In this document: positions 1 through 8,250 of the stretch, piece after piece
Layout of the letters: each line of letters begins with the position of its first letter
Position numbering within the stretch: the stretch's first letter is position 1
DNA from: Isohypsibius dastychi
Taxonomy: Eukaryota; Tardigrada; Eutardigrada; Parachela; Isohypsibiidae
Direction: 5' to 3'
DNA: 15,095 nucleotides
Assembly: GCA_034696485.1 (NCBI GenBank)
Contig: JAQIWT010000793.1
Coordinates: 1-15,095 of the forward strand
Notes under the pieces: generated by a model
The model's database searches: none
What the model was told of the DNA's origin: nothing
The model's input: only the letters and a program-made list of their open reading frames with translations
Translations under genes and position numbers: made by a program

Positions 1-53
1 GAATGAAATATATTTAATTCAAGTTTGATGACCGTGAATTATTCGAAAATTGA

Positions 54-2145
54 ATGATGTTGGAGTTTTCTTTCATTTGCGTTCTTGATCTATCTTTCGA
101 TAGTATTCATGTTTCTGAGTCGATTGTTTTGTATGGGGCTACCTTGACGGCTTTAAGCAAGAAGGGTGGTGGAATCCGTCCGATTGCTGTCGGTAATACG
201 ATACGTCGTCTTGCAGGGAAAGTTGTCAGTCGCCGAGTTATGGAAAAGATGGGCAAATCTTTACGACCCATACAACTTGGATATGGATCCAGAGGAGGCG
301 CTGAAGCGGCTGTCCATGCAACACGCAGTGTGATTTCCTCTGCCAGTTCCATCACAGCTCTCGTCAAACTGGATTTTAAGAATGCATTCAACTCTATTCG
401 CCGGGACCGAATGCTGGATGCCGTGAAATCAAGCATACCGGAGTATTTCGACATGATCTCACAAATGTATCGTAAAGCGTCCCATCTCTTTTTCGGCGAT
501 TATCTACTGGAATCGGCGACTGGAGTTCATCAGGGTGATCCACTCGGTTATCTGTTATCCACTGTTATTCTGCATCGTCATACGCGGTCTGACGGAAAAG
601 TTGAATTCGCAGTTCAACTGTTGGTATTTAGATGACGGGACTGTTTGCGATGAACCACACACCGTCATGCGGGATCTTCAGTTTGTGATTGAGGAGGGTA
701 TCAACGTGGGACTGGAACTCAACGGTTCGAAATCAGAACTTTTCGTTTTTGGCGGAACTTCAGAAGAGCGGAAGAATGCAGTCGCTTTGATCAAAAGCAT
801 TTCGCCGGATATTTCGGTTCCAAATAAGACCGATTGGACTCTTCTTGGCTCGCCTCTCATCGACGAAGCCATTCCATTCGCCATGGAAGAGAAAACCGGA
901 CAGGTGAAACTGCTTACATCCCGACTTGAGGTGCTCTCCGCTCACCAAGCACTCTTCATCTTGAAGAACTGCCTCAGCCTACCGAAACTGCTCTACGTGC
1001 TCAGAACCTGTCCAGCCTATCGCATTGACCGCCAACTAGCAGATTTTGATGAAGTCATCCGATTGTCTCTTTCCAGGATCACGAACACCCAAATCAACGG
1101 AGGAGCTTGGGCTCAAGCATCGATGCCCGTCAAAGAAGGTGGCATTGGGATCAGACGCGCCGGAGAAATCGCACTTCCAGCCTACTTGGCTTCCATTTTC
1201 TCCGTTCGCAGCTTGATTTCCTTGATGTTACCAGAGTTTGATGTGGACTCCGTTGCATTAGGCCCAGAAATGATCTGGAGAGATCTCTCTGGTGTGGACG
1301 TGCCGTCCGCGGAGAATAAAGGTTGTCAGCGGGACTGGGACTCACCGCTCGTGAAAGTACGTCGTGACCTTTTGATTGAAGCAGCTCAGCCGACGGAAAA
1401 AGCGCGTCTGCTGGCGGTGTCTACCCGTGAATCTGGATGCTGGCTGAACGCCCTGCCGATCGCTACTGTTGGAAACTGGCTTGATGACGATTGCCTTCGT
1501 GTGTCGGTTGGTTTGCGGCTGGGGACTAAACTGTGTGAGCCCCACACTTGTCGTTGCGGTTCGGAAGTGGATGAAACTGGGAGGCACGGTTTATCTTGCA
1601 AAAACAGCGCCGGGAGGCATATGCGACATAGCGCATTGAATGGAGCGGTAAAAAGGGCGCTAGCCACCGCGGACTTTCAGTCTATTTTGGAACCACCGGG
1701 TCTTGATCGCGGGGATGGAAAACGACCGGACGGTATGACCTTTACACCTTGGAGCCAGGGTAAAGCACTCATCTGGGATGTGACTGTGGTCGACACGTTA
1801 GCACTGTCTTATGTTATTGGATGCAGCACATCAGTTGGTTTCGCGGCTAATCTCGCCGAGCGGAAAAAGGAAGAGAAATATCGGAACCTGCAAAGCCGTT
1901 TTCTTTTCAGTCCGCTGGGATTTGAAACATTCGGGTCCTGGGGAACCTCTGCCATCTCCCTCATTGCCAAAATTGGAGGAAAAGTTGCTGAAAAGACCGG
2001 AGAGAAAAGATCCTTGGAGTTTTTACGTCAGAAGATTTGTTTGGAAATCCAGCGGGGAAATGCTGCATCTGTTCTTGGCTCTCTCCCTGAATCGAAACCA
2101 TTTTCGGATATTTTTACTGTTTTGAATTGGAAGACGGTTGTGTAG
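54..2145 (+). pseudogene. Non-LTR retrotransposon polyprotein, frameshifted (reverse transcriptase + endonuclease-like C-terminus)
   Basis: Two overlapping reading frames together make one reverse transcriptase. The first frame (from 54) holds RT motifs GGGIRPIAVGNTIRRLAGK, LDFKNAFNS (motif A, catalytic Asp) and GVHQGDPLG (motif B). The second frame (used from about 559) continues with LLFCIVIRGLTEK, the catalytic YLDDG box near 627-641, and thumb-like sequence. The C-terminus has a Cys/His cluster (CRC, then RHGLSC, about 1548-1602) followed by RPDG (about 1726) and WDVT (about 1780). This CCHC then PD-x15-D layout resembles the restriction-like endonuclease of R2/CRE/NeSL-type LINEs; that assignment is inference. 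The frames differ by an apparent 10-nt insertion at 549-558, beside a repeated GTTATC, so the copy should be inactive. A stop (51-53) precedes the first ATG, and the N-terminal DNA-binding part of a full LINE is absent, so the copy is 5'-truncated or continues outside the window. Confidence 0.85.
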
Positions 2146-2450
2146 CTGCTCTTTGTTGTTCTGTGAAATTTGTTTATTTTACTCTTTTCCGAGAAAGGAA
2201 TGATATTTCTGAAAACTTACTGGTTAAATGGAATCAGCTGGAAATTCTGAGTCGATTTGAACTCTTACAGTACACTGTCTTACCCATTGCTTTTAATTTT
2301 CAAGATGCGAGAAGTTGCCTGAAACTCTCATTTCCCTGGTGGACTCAAACTGGGTATCTTACTGTGATGGCTCTTCATTCCTTTTCTTCCTTACAATCAG
2401 CCCGTTTGGATTCGTACTTCATAATTTCTAAATCACAAATATGAAGTAAT
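54..2450 (+). mobile_element. 5'-truncated LINE insertion
   Basis: Element containing the broken polymerase described for 54-2145 plus a probable AT-rich 3' untranslated stretch. The 3' end is not defined by a poly-A run or a visible target-site duplication, so the right boundary is a guess. 5' truncation is usual for LINEs because reverse transcription often aborts. No second copy of this element is seen in the window. Confidence 0.6.
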
Positions 2451-2797
2451 AGAATGAGTTCAAAAGGCAGTACTGGCACCAGAGCTCAGAAAAATGAAGC
2501 TGGGAAAGGATGAAACTAGGTTGGCACCAAATGATTTCAAAATGATTTTCAAATAAGCACCTCACGAGCTGCTCATTCGAAAAGTGAATTATTTGGTAGA
2601 ATCATATGGATCGACCAATAAGGAACGACTTCAAGTGATTTCAAAATGATTCTATCCACATGATTTCAAAATAACTCGCTATATGGTTCAAAATTGACGA
2701 CCGCCATTGATAAACTTGCTCATTTCTTCTGGTAGGAATTCAGTGAAAACAGTGGACAAGGATGCTAAGGTGATCTGCACAAGGATTTTTTCGCCAC
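2451..2797. repeat. AT-rich spacer with short dispersed repeats
   Basis: No gene seen. The motif TGATTTCAAAAT occurs three times (2532, 2636 and 2660), and ATGATTCTA (2647-2655) is the inverse of TAGAATCAT (2597-2605). This could be the 3' tail of the LINE upstream or an unrelated relic; the sequence does not decide between them. Confidence 0.5.
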
Positions 2798-3111
2798 CTA
2801 CAATTCATCATAAACATCTCCAGCGTGCCCATCTATGATAACTGATATCATGTCACGTTGCCGATTTATTAGTTCATCAGCGGGAAGGGCTGTCTTTCCA
2901 AAGGACATTCCTTTGCTGCAGCTAACAGGAACCATAACACCAGTGCATTGTTTGTCCTGAAACAAACATCGTTTATCGTGTATTCTATTGCCAACATAGG
3001 TTCGCCGCGCCAAGCTGGAAATCGGTAAACATGTTCACGCATTGCTCACGCAACTTCATAGCACAAAACTACTTCGCGTGATCCTTCTTGAGCTCTCGCG
3101 GTGATGGACAT
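2798..3111 (-). CDS. Hypothetical 92-residue protein, two exons with a 35-nt intron
   Basis: Minus-strand model: exon 1 is 3111-3050 (ATG at 3111, with an in-frame TAA 15 nt upstream), the intron is 3049-3015 (GTGAGC...TTCCAG, 35 nt), and exon 2 is 3014-2798, ending in TAG. Exon 1 ends in phase 2 and exon 2 is open in the matching frame for 71 residues. Exon 2 includes CFLQ-like and SCSKGMSFGKTALPADEL stretches and an acidic end, IDGHAGDVYDEL. A second acceptor-like TTTGTTTCAG lies inside exon 2 near 2959, so an alternative exon start is possible. No domain, signal peptide or membrane segment is recognised. It lies about 650 bp downstream of the LINE on the opposite strand. Exon 1 is also open in another frame, which lowers confidence. 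Confidence 0.4.
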
Positions 3112-4188
3112 CTTGAAATCAAATTAGGCCAGGGGGGAGGGTTATGCCATGTTTTGCCGGACACAAATGAAAACAAACTGAGAAATGGGTGGGGGGGGGG
3201 GCAGGATTTGTAATGTTCCACAGAAATTGTTTTATTGGGAGTAAATTGGGGAAGGCTATGCGGTTGCCCGTCTAGTAAAAGGTGGCAAAAATTGGCCCGC
3301 ATAGGCTTCCACAACTGTTTTCTAAATTCACCTACTCGGAAATTTAATTCACATGCGGCTGAGGCGTACGATCTTATTCCGAACCAAAGGAGGCAGTGGA
3401 AGGTTATTCGGGGTCAATAGCGTAATATAGTTTCATGTCGGGGGGAGGGTGAGGGGGGCTTGGATTGACGCAGGAAGGAACCAGCGAACGTCGCAGACTT
3501 TGATCATTTTCATGTTTCTGCTTCCAGCGTTTTAATGGGCTCGTTATTTGAACCATTGATAACTTCTGCTGGCGGCCGATGGATATGTGGGGTGGGGGGG
3601 GGGGGATCGGTTCGAACAAACGTGAAGAGGGTAGGGGTATCCAGCCATGCCATCAAACGATAATGATCGAAGGGGGGCTGGGTCCCAAAAACAACTTCTT
3701 AGGAATTTTATTTCTCGATGCCCCCTGAACGAATCCACGGAGTGAAATCACCGTATGTCTCAATCGCAAAAACACAAAAACAGAAACGCAGCGAGCTCCC
3801 TAGGCCTAGCTTTTCCCCGTATCAGTTTTATTCAGCTGGGTTGGATCAGGTTGAACCGCGAATTAGTTCTGAGTTGTTCAGATGCATTCCAAAGTAGTAA
3901 AATTCATTTTTTATTCGCAAAACGTTTGGTTATGCATGTTGTGAAAACGGGGGGGGGGGGGGGGAGGATTTGCAATATAAAACGATCGTGTCAAGTGTGT
4001 GAGTTCAAAGTTTTGGTCGCTGTGATCACACCCTCACTGGTAACGTTGAGCTTGTCGAGATGGTCGCTCTGTTCATGTTGGTAATCATAGTCGGACCGTC
4101 AGGATCTCCGCTGGAGCCCTTACTCTGTCTACCAGTCTCAAATACGGATTTCGCCCCGCTACCGTTTCATGTTTGAGCGGAAACGGAA
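3112..4188. other. Gene-free stretch with G-tracts
   Basis: I see no supportable gene. Uninterrupted G runs occur at 3191-3201 (11), 3594-3605 (12) and 3949-3964 (16), with further G-rich purine blocks at 3131-3140, 3438-3458 and 3672-3679. The open frames here translate the homopolymers into Pro or Gly runs and lack splice support. Confidence 0.6.
3949..3964 (+). repeat. 16-nt G-tract with conserved 3' flank
   Basis: The run is followed by AGGATTTGCAAT. The 11-nt run at 3191-3201 is followed by CAGGATTTGTAAT. The shared flank suggests two copies of one dispersed repeat rather than two independent homopolymers. Confidence 0.55.
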
Positions 4189-4470
4189 ATGGTTGAATTT
4201 CTCCCAGTCCCAATCCATGGCTTTGGGTCTCCAAAAAACGGATCTTTCTTGTTTGATGTACTAACTTCTGCCAGGGAGAAAGTCACGGAAAAATGCCTGA
4301 CCTTTGTGCAGCGTGACATGAACGTATTGGAGATTGACTGGGAACTGGTGGGAATGGTGAGTTATCCCGATTTTCTGGCATTAGATTCATTTCACCGCTA
4401 ACTCATTTCCTTTCAGCGCAAAGTGGTGGATGAGATTTCAAGATCGCTGGAATCTACTCTCCTGCAGTAA
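4189..4470 (+). CDS. Hypothetical 73-residue protein, two exons
   Basis: Exon 1 is 4189-4356 (ATG, 56 codons). The 60-nt intron 4357-4416 starts GTGAGT and ends with a pyrimidine-rich TTTCCTTTCAG. Exon 2 is 4417-4470, ending RKVVDEISRSLESTLLQ and TAA. The junction is in phase 0, and an in-frame TGA lies shortly upstream of the ATG, supporting this start. The product begins MVEFLPVPIHGFGSPKNG, then is mixed hydrophobic and acidic (TEKCLTFVQRDMNVLEIDWE) with a helical C-terminus. There is no transmembrane segment and no motif I recognise. It is short, but splice sites, phase and start all agree, so I consider it one of the better host models here. It could also be the 3' end of a longer gene if the upstream stop lies in an intron. 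Confidence 0.55.
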
Positions 4471-4901
4471 TGCAAGCCGGAATTCCGTCAAAATTTCTCC
4501 TTATGAGTCATGATGGCTCATCTTTATAACCACGCCTCAGCAGAAAGTTGTGGAATAATCGAAGGAGAGAGTGACTCTATTTTCGTAATTTTCTCTGGCT
4601 TCCTTTTCTTTTCCGTTTGCTAGTCATTCTGTCATGTTGCTTATTATTCTGCTTTTTCTGGATCATAAATGTGCGAATTTGTAGTTTATCTTCCACTACG
4701 TCAATAAATGAACGTTTGAAATATTCGGCATTCCATAACGATACAAAAATGTGTCGAAAATGGCACCTCGAGCGACCCTATTTGACATTTCGACCGACCA
4801 TCTCTAAGATGGTGACCACCGACCATGATCTTGACTGTCGATTAGTGATCAGTTTTCACCTCCATCGCTCAGTCAACCAAATGGCCGGAAAACAGTGACT
4901 G
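4471..4901. other. Intergenic region, nothing recognised
   Basis: Separates the plus-strand gene ending at 4470 from the minus-strand gene ending at 4902, so it should hold two converging 3' regions. An open frame at 4617-4898 begins with TTG and has no splice or composition support. No polyadenylation signal stands out. Confidence 0.4.
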
Positions 4902-5527
4902 TTATAAACTGCCGCTCGCTAAGAAGCAACCATCAAGTAAGGATCAAGTTTGCCAATTACAACGCTGACATTGATTCGATTTCCTTCCGAGGCTTCGCTT
5001 ACCAACATCACTCAGTGCTACAGTTGTCCCAAAAATTCTCTGGAAAGCTAAGCCCCGCCTCCCATAGGTTGAAAATGGAAGACGGGGCCTAGTTATACAG
5101 AGAATTCGTGGGAGAACTGTATCAACGAAGAAGCTTATGCAATATGAACATAGCGCTGTGCATGATTTGCAGCGACTTACCCCTCTTAGCTTGTGTGTTG
5201 TTAGTCCAGCCATTGCTTCAATGTCATCGCAGACTGTGTCAAGATACAACGGCTCAATTGAATCGAGATCTATGTCTGAATTCAAATATCTGCACTGAAA
5301 TGCCATTCGTATAATCTTTTGACGCGTCGCTATCTGCCAAGTTTTCAGGAACAGCTTTTTGAATGGTTCATCCTGTATCAGTTTTGCTATCCGGTATTCA
5401 GAGTACTGAAACAAGAAATAATGATGACTGCCTTGTCAGTTTTGAACGAGGCAACTGAATAGGTTTGAAGATCTCATTTCAGTATAAAATTGCATACGGC
5501 AGTGGTTTCCGCAGAGCATGCTTTCAT
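4902..5527 (-). CDS. Hypothetical protein of about 102 residues, four exons
   Basis: Minus-strand exons: 5527-5498 (MKACSAETTA, with an in-frame TAA upstream of the ATG), 5405-5181 (75 codons, core exon), 5039-5003 (37 nt) and 4918-4902 (ending ASGSL, TAA). Introns are 92 nt (GTATGC...CTTGTTTCAG), 141 nt (GTAAGT...TTTCCAG) and 84 nt (GTAAGC...CTTCTTAG), and phases fit throughout. The core exon begins YSEYRIAKLIQDEPFKKLF and is helical and charged, with an acidic DSDIDLDS-type patch and scattered cysteines. No signal peptide, membrane segment or named domain is seen. The core exon and its two flanking sites are strong; the two short 3' exons are less certain, because readthrough or other acceptors are possible. 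Confidence 0.5.
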
Positions 5528-5598
5528 AGAGCTTGTATGGTTTAATTCGATTGATTGATGCAACCCACTCCATTAGTACGAGCACAACCAAACCAGAA

Positions 5599-5805
5599 AT
5601 GTTCGATTTCGACCAATTAGGTTACATAAAAGCCACTAGCCAACAAGATCAGACCGCCAAACAAACAGTAGATGCTAGACTACGATCTAACTGCCCCGAA
5701 ACTGGAGTGGTCTCAGAAGATGAAGAAACCAAATTTGAGGAAAGCTTGTTCATTTGCTCGGAGGTGGTTTTGTTGCACAAATGGCAAAGTGTCAGATGGT
5801 ACTGA
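5599..5805 (+). CDS. Possible small ORF, 68 residues, acidic
   Basis: ATG-initiated frame beginning MFDFDQLGYIKATSQQDQ, with an acidic stretch (SEDEETKFEESLF) and a hydrophobic end. It is open for 68 codons and starts 72 bp from the start of the minus-strand gene at 5527, so the two would be divergent. The opposite strand is also open over 5649-5876. Without splice signals or homology this is only a candidate. Confidence 0.2.
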   Translation: MFDFDQLGYIKATSQQDQTAKQTVDARLRSNCPETGVVSEDEETKFEESLFICSEVVLLHKWQSVRWY

Positions 5806-6054
5806 ATGGTCAGATGATCAAAAACTGTGAATAAAACAGCAATGAACAATGGATAAGAGTCAGAGCTGCTTTTCAAATCTGACTGAGTTTGATTGATTTA
5901 ACCATGCAAAAGTCGGTGAGATGAGTGCGTTTTTCTGACTTTTCGTCAGATGTGAACAGAAAACGAAAGCGGAGAAGCGGATTTCTAACCGTTCTAGAAC
6001 AGAATGCGCATAGAGCGTGAGAAATCCCCCCCCCCCTCTGCGTACGACTCACTG

Positions 6055-6255
6055 TTACTTTATGTCGACGAGCATTGTGACAAATGTTGTACGAAGTCCC
6101 CGCGCAGAGAACAGGTTGTCAAATTTTACGGGATCTGGCGCTTTGCACTCTAGCGAACCAGAAAAACGGGTTTCGCATGGGCACATTTGCAACAAGCTTG
6201 CAAATCGGCAAGTGTTATCGTACAGCGCTGCCGTGACCTGAAAGTGAAGATTCAT
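6055..6255 (-). CDS. Possible small Cys-containing protein or terminal exon
   Basis: The minus-strand frame runs from ATG at 6255 to TAA at 6055, 66 codons, with an in-frame TGA 15 nt upstream of the ATG. It contains NTCRFASLLQMCPCETRF followed by GSLEC, that is four cysteines in about 22 residues, then KAPDPVKFDNLFSARG. The sequence just inside the ATG is CACTTTCAG, a good acceptor with phase 0, so this may instead be the last exon of a longer gene starting at VTAALYDN. The Cys spacing (C-x8-C-x-C-x9-C) loosely recalls small disulfide-bonded extracellular modules, but I do not assign a family. The plus strand is also open over much of this span. Confidence 0.35.
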   Translation of the reverse strand: MNLHFQVTAALYDNTCRFASLLQMCPCETRFSGSLECKAPDPVKFDNLFSARGLRTTFVTMLVDIK

Positions 6256-6337
6256 CTTCTTGACTCTGGATCAATATGTTCTGGAGAAGTCAGGACATGC
6301 CTTGAGATGCGTGGAAGCTTGTCGAGTTGATGCACTT

Positions 6338-6356
6338 ATTCTACCAGTGGTAGAAT
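6338..6356. repeat. Perfect 19-bp palindrome
   Basis: ATTCTACCA-G-TGGTAGAAT: nine-base arms around one central base. It could be a protein-binding site or a relic of transposon ends; nothing nearby decides. Confidence 0.6.
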
Positions 6357-6566
6357 ACCACCACCTTGTGGCTGAAATGCCCAAATACGATATATTCTGG
6401 AACATTTCTTAATTATTATTTGATCGAATCGGAAAACTCATCAATCAGGTGTGATCATGTAAAATTAACGGTAATATCACAACCACGGTTACCAAGTCGA
6501 CCCCAAACACTCTCTCGGTAACCGCCTGATGGTGAACAGCGATATTCCAACTTCACGCTCTTGCAG

Positions 6567-6732
6567 GCCCACCGCATTTGATCTCTCGAAGAACACCAAT
6601 GTGTTCCAACATTTGAGGCTCATCATTTATCGCAAAAACTACAATTCCAAGATAAAAACTCGGAACAGTAGCGCTCAAACAGAAATAGGCTTCATCTCGT
6701 ACCCTAGCGCTTCTGGATCAGTGTCGAGATAA
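6567..6732 (+). CDS. Possible 3'-terminal exon of an unrecognised gene
   Basis: A good acceptor (CTTCACGCTCTTGCAG, ending at 6566) opens a frame of 54 codons, PTAFDLSKNTNVFQHLRLII onward, ending ASGSVSR and TAA. The best upstream partner is a donor at 6518 (CTCTCG|GTAACC), giving a 49-nt intron with matching phase. The frame before that donor is open for about 57 codons back to a TAG near 6349 but has no ATG start. Composition is polar and basic with no domain recognised. One strong splice site only, so this is tentative. Confidence 0.3.
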
Positions 6733-7005
6733 ATTTCAGATGACTAGACCAAGTTTTCACGAAGTTATGGGATGAACTTTTTTACCAGCTTCATGCAACC
6801 ATTTGTTATCAGCTTCCATTAAGAAACGGGAAATACCGGTATAATTTTATTTTACGCTTCAATGACATGAGAAACACTGGGGCCTGACGTAACGTCTAAT
6901 TCAGAAGTTTCTGTGAGTCTTCGAATTACCTTTAAGTTACATGCAAGTTGTGTTTGAAGGTTCGAGATTGTTTTTCTTACTTGGTCGTAGTAACAAGTGT
7001 TGACA
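6733..7005. other. Intergenic, nothing recognised
   Basis: AT-rich unique-looking sequence. I see no splice-supported exon, RNA gene or repeat here. Confidence 0.4.
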
Positions 7006-7137
7006 ATGAACAAACTGGAGACTGACTACACTGAAAAACTCTGTACGAACCACTTCCCCACACCCTCATACAATGGTTTTCCTGAACTCGTTACTCAACA
7101 AGACGTCAAAGACGCCATTGAATCGATCGCGAATTGA
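7006..7137 (+). pseudogene. Possible fragment of a second LINE (region before the RT domain)
   Basis: Short 43-codon frame containing KLCTNHFPTPSYNG and LVTQQDVKDAIESIAN. Many jockey/R1/CR1-type LINEs have, just before the polymerase domain, a segment of the form L..HFP followed about 15-20 residues later by VT..EV..AI.S. The match is by eye and short. The frame stops before the usual PG-DG signature, so this would be a decayed scrap. It could equally be a chance open frame. Confidence 0.25.
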
Positions 7138-7289
7138 AGAGTACTGCTTCCAAAATAATTCTTCCAATTTAACTCTGTGTTTTCAAATGCAAAGTAAATT
7201 CAACCAAGAGTTTGCGGATCATAAGAGCGCTAAGTGTGCAGCCTACGCTTGACCAGTTTGTAATTCGACAATAAAGGCTCGACCCCATG

Positions 7290-7414
7290 AATACGCTGGA
7301 CCCCCACTTGAGATAAAGACAACCCCCTAGGGGTCCACCTGCATAACGTGAACACCTGTGTAAGGTGAACGCTTTTTTTCGCACCGCGAGTGTTCATTTT
7401 AACAGGGAATACTG
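7290..7414 (-). mobile_element. Possible terminal fragment of a pogo/Tigger-like (Tc1-mariner) DNA transposon
   Basis: Read on the minus strand from 7414, the sequence begins CAGTATTCCCTGTTAAAATG and is bordered by TA (7415-7416), the target dinucleotide of this superfamily. It continues with repeated units of the GTTCAC...CAGGT type, a layout seen in the long sub-repeat-bearing ends of pogo-like elements. No matching opposite end is visible in the window, so this would be a solo end or an element broken by decay. Confidence 0.35.
7337..7370. repeat. 17-bp tandem duplication inside the transposon end
   Basis: ACCTGCATAACGTGAAC (7337-7353) is followed directly by ACCTGTGTAAGGTGAAC (7354-7370), identical at 14 of 17 positions. 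Probable transposase-binding sub-repeats of the pogo-like end. Confidence 0.65.
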
Positions 7415-7416
7415 TA

Positions 7417-8250
7417 CTCCTAAATACCCCCCCCCCCCTAATCTATTCTATCGATGAAGTAATCACCCCCTAGGTTTAAAGCCGGCCCTTCAAAATGTAT
7501 GACTTTAGAAACTGGCTTTTGTTAGGCTCTGTTCTGGACAATGTTGTGATTCCGTCTGAGAACAGAATGTGTTCATACATGTAGGAGTCAGAATGTGTTA
7601 TGTGTGTGAGTCTGAGCTGTCAGATGGATACCTACAGCGACAACTAAACATTTTTTGCGTTGATGAGTTTTCCGACTCTACTCTCAGGTGGAGCTGTGAA
7701 TGGATGGCGGCGTATTACGAAGATGGAATCAAAACTTAATCGTTTTCATAAAAACTGAATTGTGATCATATGGACTCCACTGGGGCACTTATCCAGGAGG
7801 GTTATGGAATGAGATGGGATAACAAACCCGCATGTCACTTCGTGGGTAACAGATTGCATTCTATTGGGTCAGAGCGCTCCGACCCACCCCATGAATGACG
7901 AACCGATGGGTCACCCACTTGATGACTTTTACCGCTCAAGCAGTTGCAAAATACAAGGAAGGATGTGAGTCTCACATGCTCGTCTGCACCAATTGATCAA
8001 CCCAAAAACTGTTGAGGTCGCTGCTGCACACCCGTTTGAACGTGATTCGTAGTGAGGTCCGTCGAGAGATCATGAGCTTGGCTCACCACTCAAAATTGAA
8101 ATCTCTTCAAATCACATATTTTTTTTCGTCGCCGAGCTTTGGGGCACTCTTTCGAGTGGTATTATTCAGATTCATCTCAAGAATCTTGATTTTTGAATGG
8201 GAGTTAAACATCGAAATTTCATATAGGGCCAGTGGTTAGCTACATAACTA
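7417..8250. other. Gene-poor stretch
   Basis: Contains a 12-nt C-tract (7427-7438), a repeated CAGAATGTGTT (7563 and 7591 areas) and a GGGT/ACCC-rich patch at 7845-7920. An open frame from a CTG at 8012 (LLHTRLNVIRSEVRREIMSL) has an exon-like look but no usable acceptor or ATG, so I do not call it. Confidence 0.4.
7865..7886. repeat. 22-bp near-perfect palindrome
   Basis: TGGGTCAGAGC followed directly by GCTCCGACCCA; 10 of 11 positions pair. A second small palindrome, TGGGTCACCCA, lies about 25 bp downstream. This may be a relic of a foldback element. Confidence 0.6.

Noticed and set aside
107-454. Minus-strand open frame opposite the reverse transcriptase
   Set aside because: It lies antisense to clear RT motifs and has no splice or homology support of its own.
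1342-1667. Two minus-strand open frames over the LINE C-terminus
   Set aside because: They are shadows of the endonuclease-like region, which has recognisable motifs on the plus strand.
3069-3314. 81-codon minus-strand frame with Pro-rich middle
   Set aside because: The Pro run comes from the G-tract at 3191-3201, and it overlaps exon 1 of the better-supported model in another frame.
6532-6566. A fourth 35-nt GT...AG candidate intron
   Set aside because: The frame needed by the downstream exon hits a TGA just before this donor; the 49-nt alternative from 6518 keeps phase.
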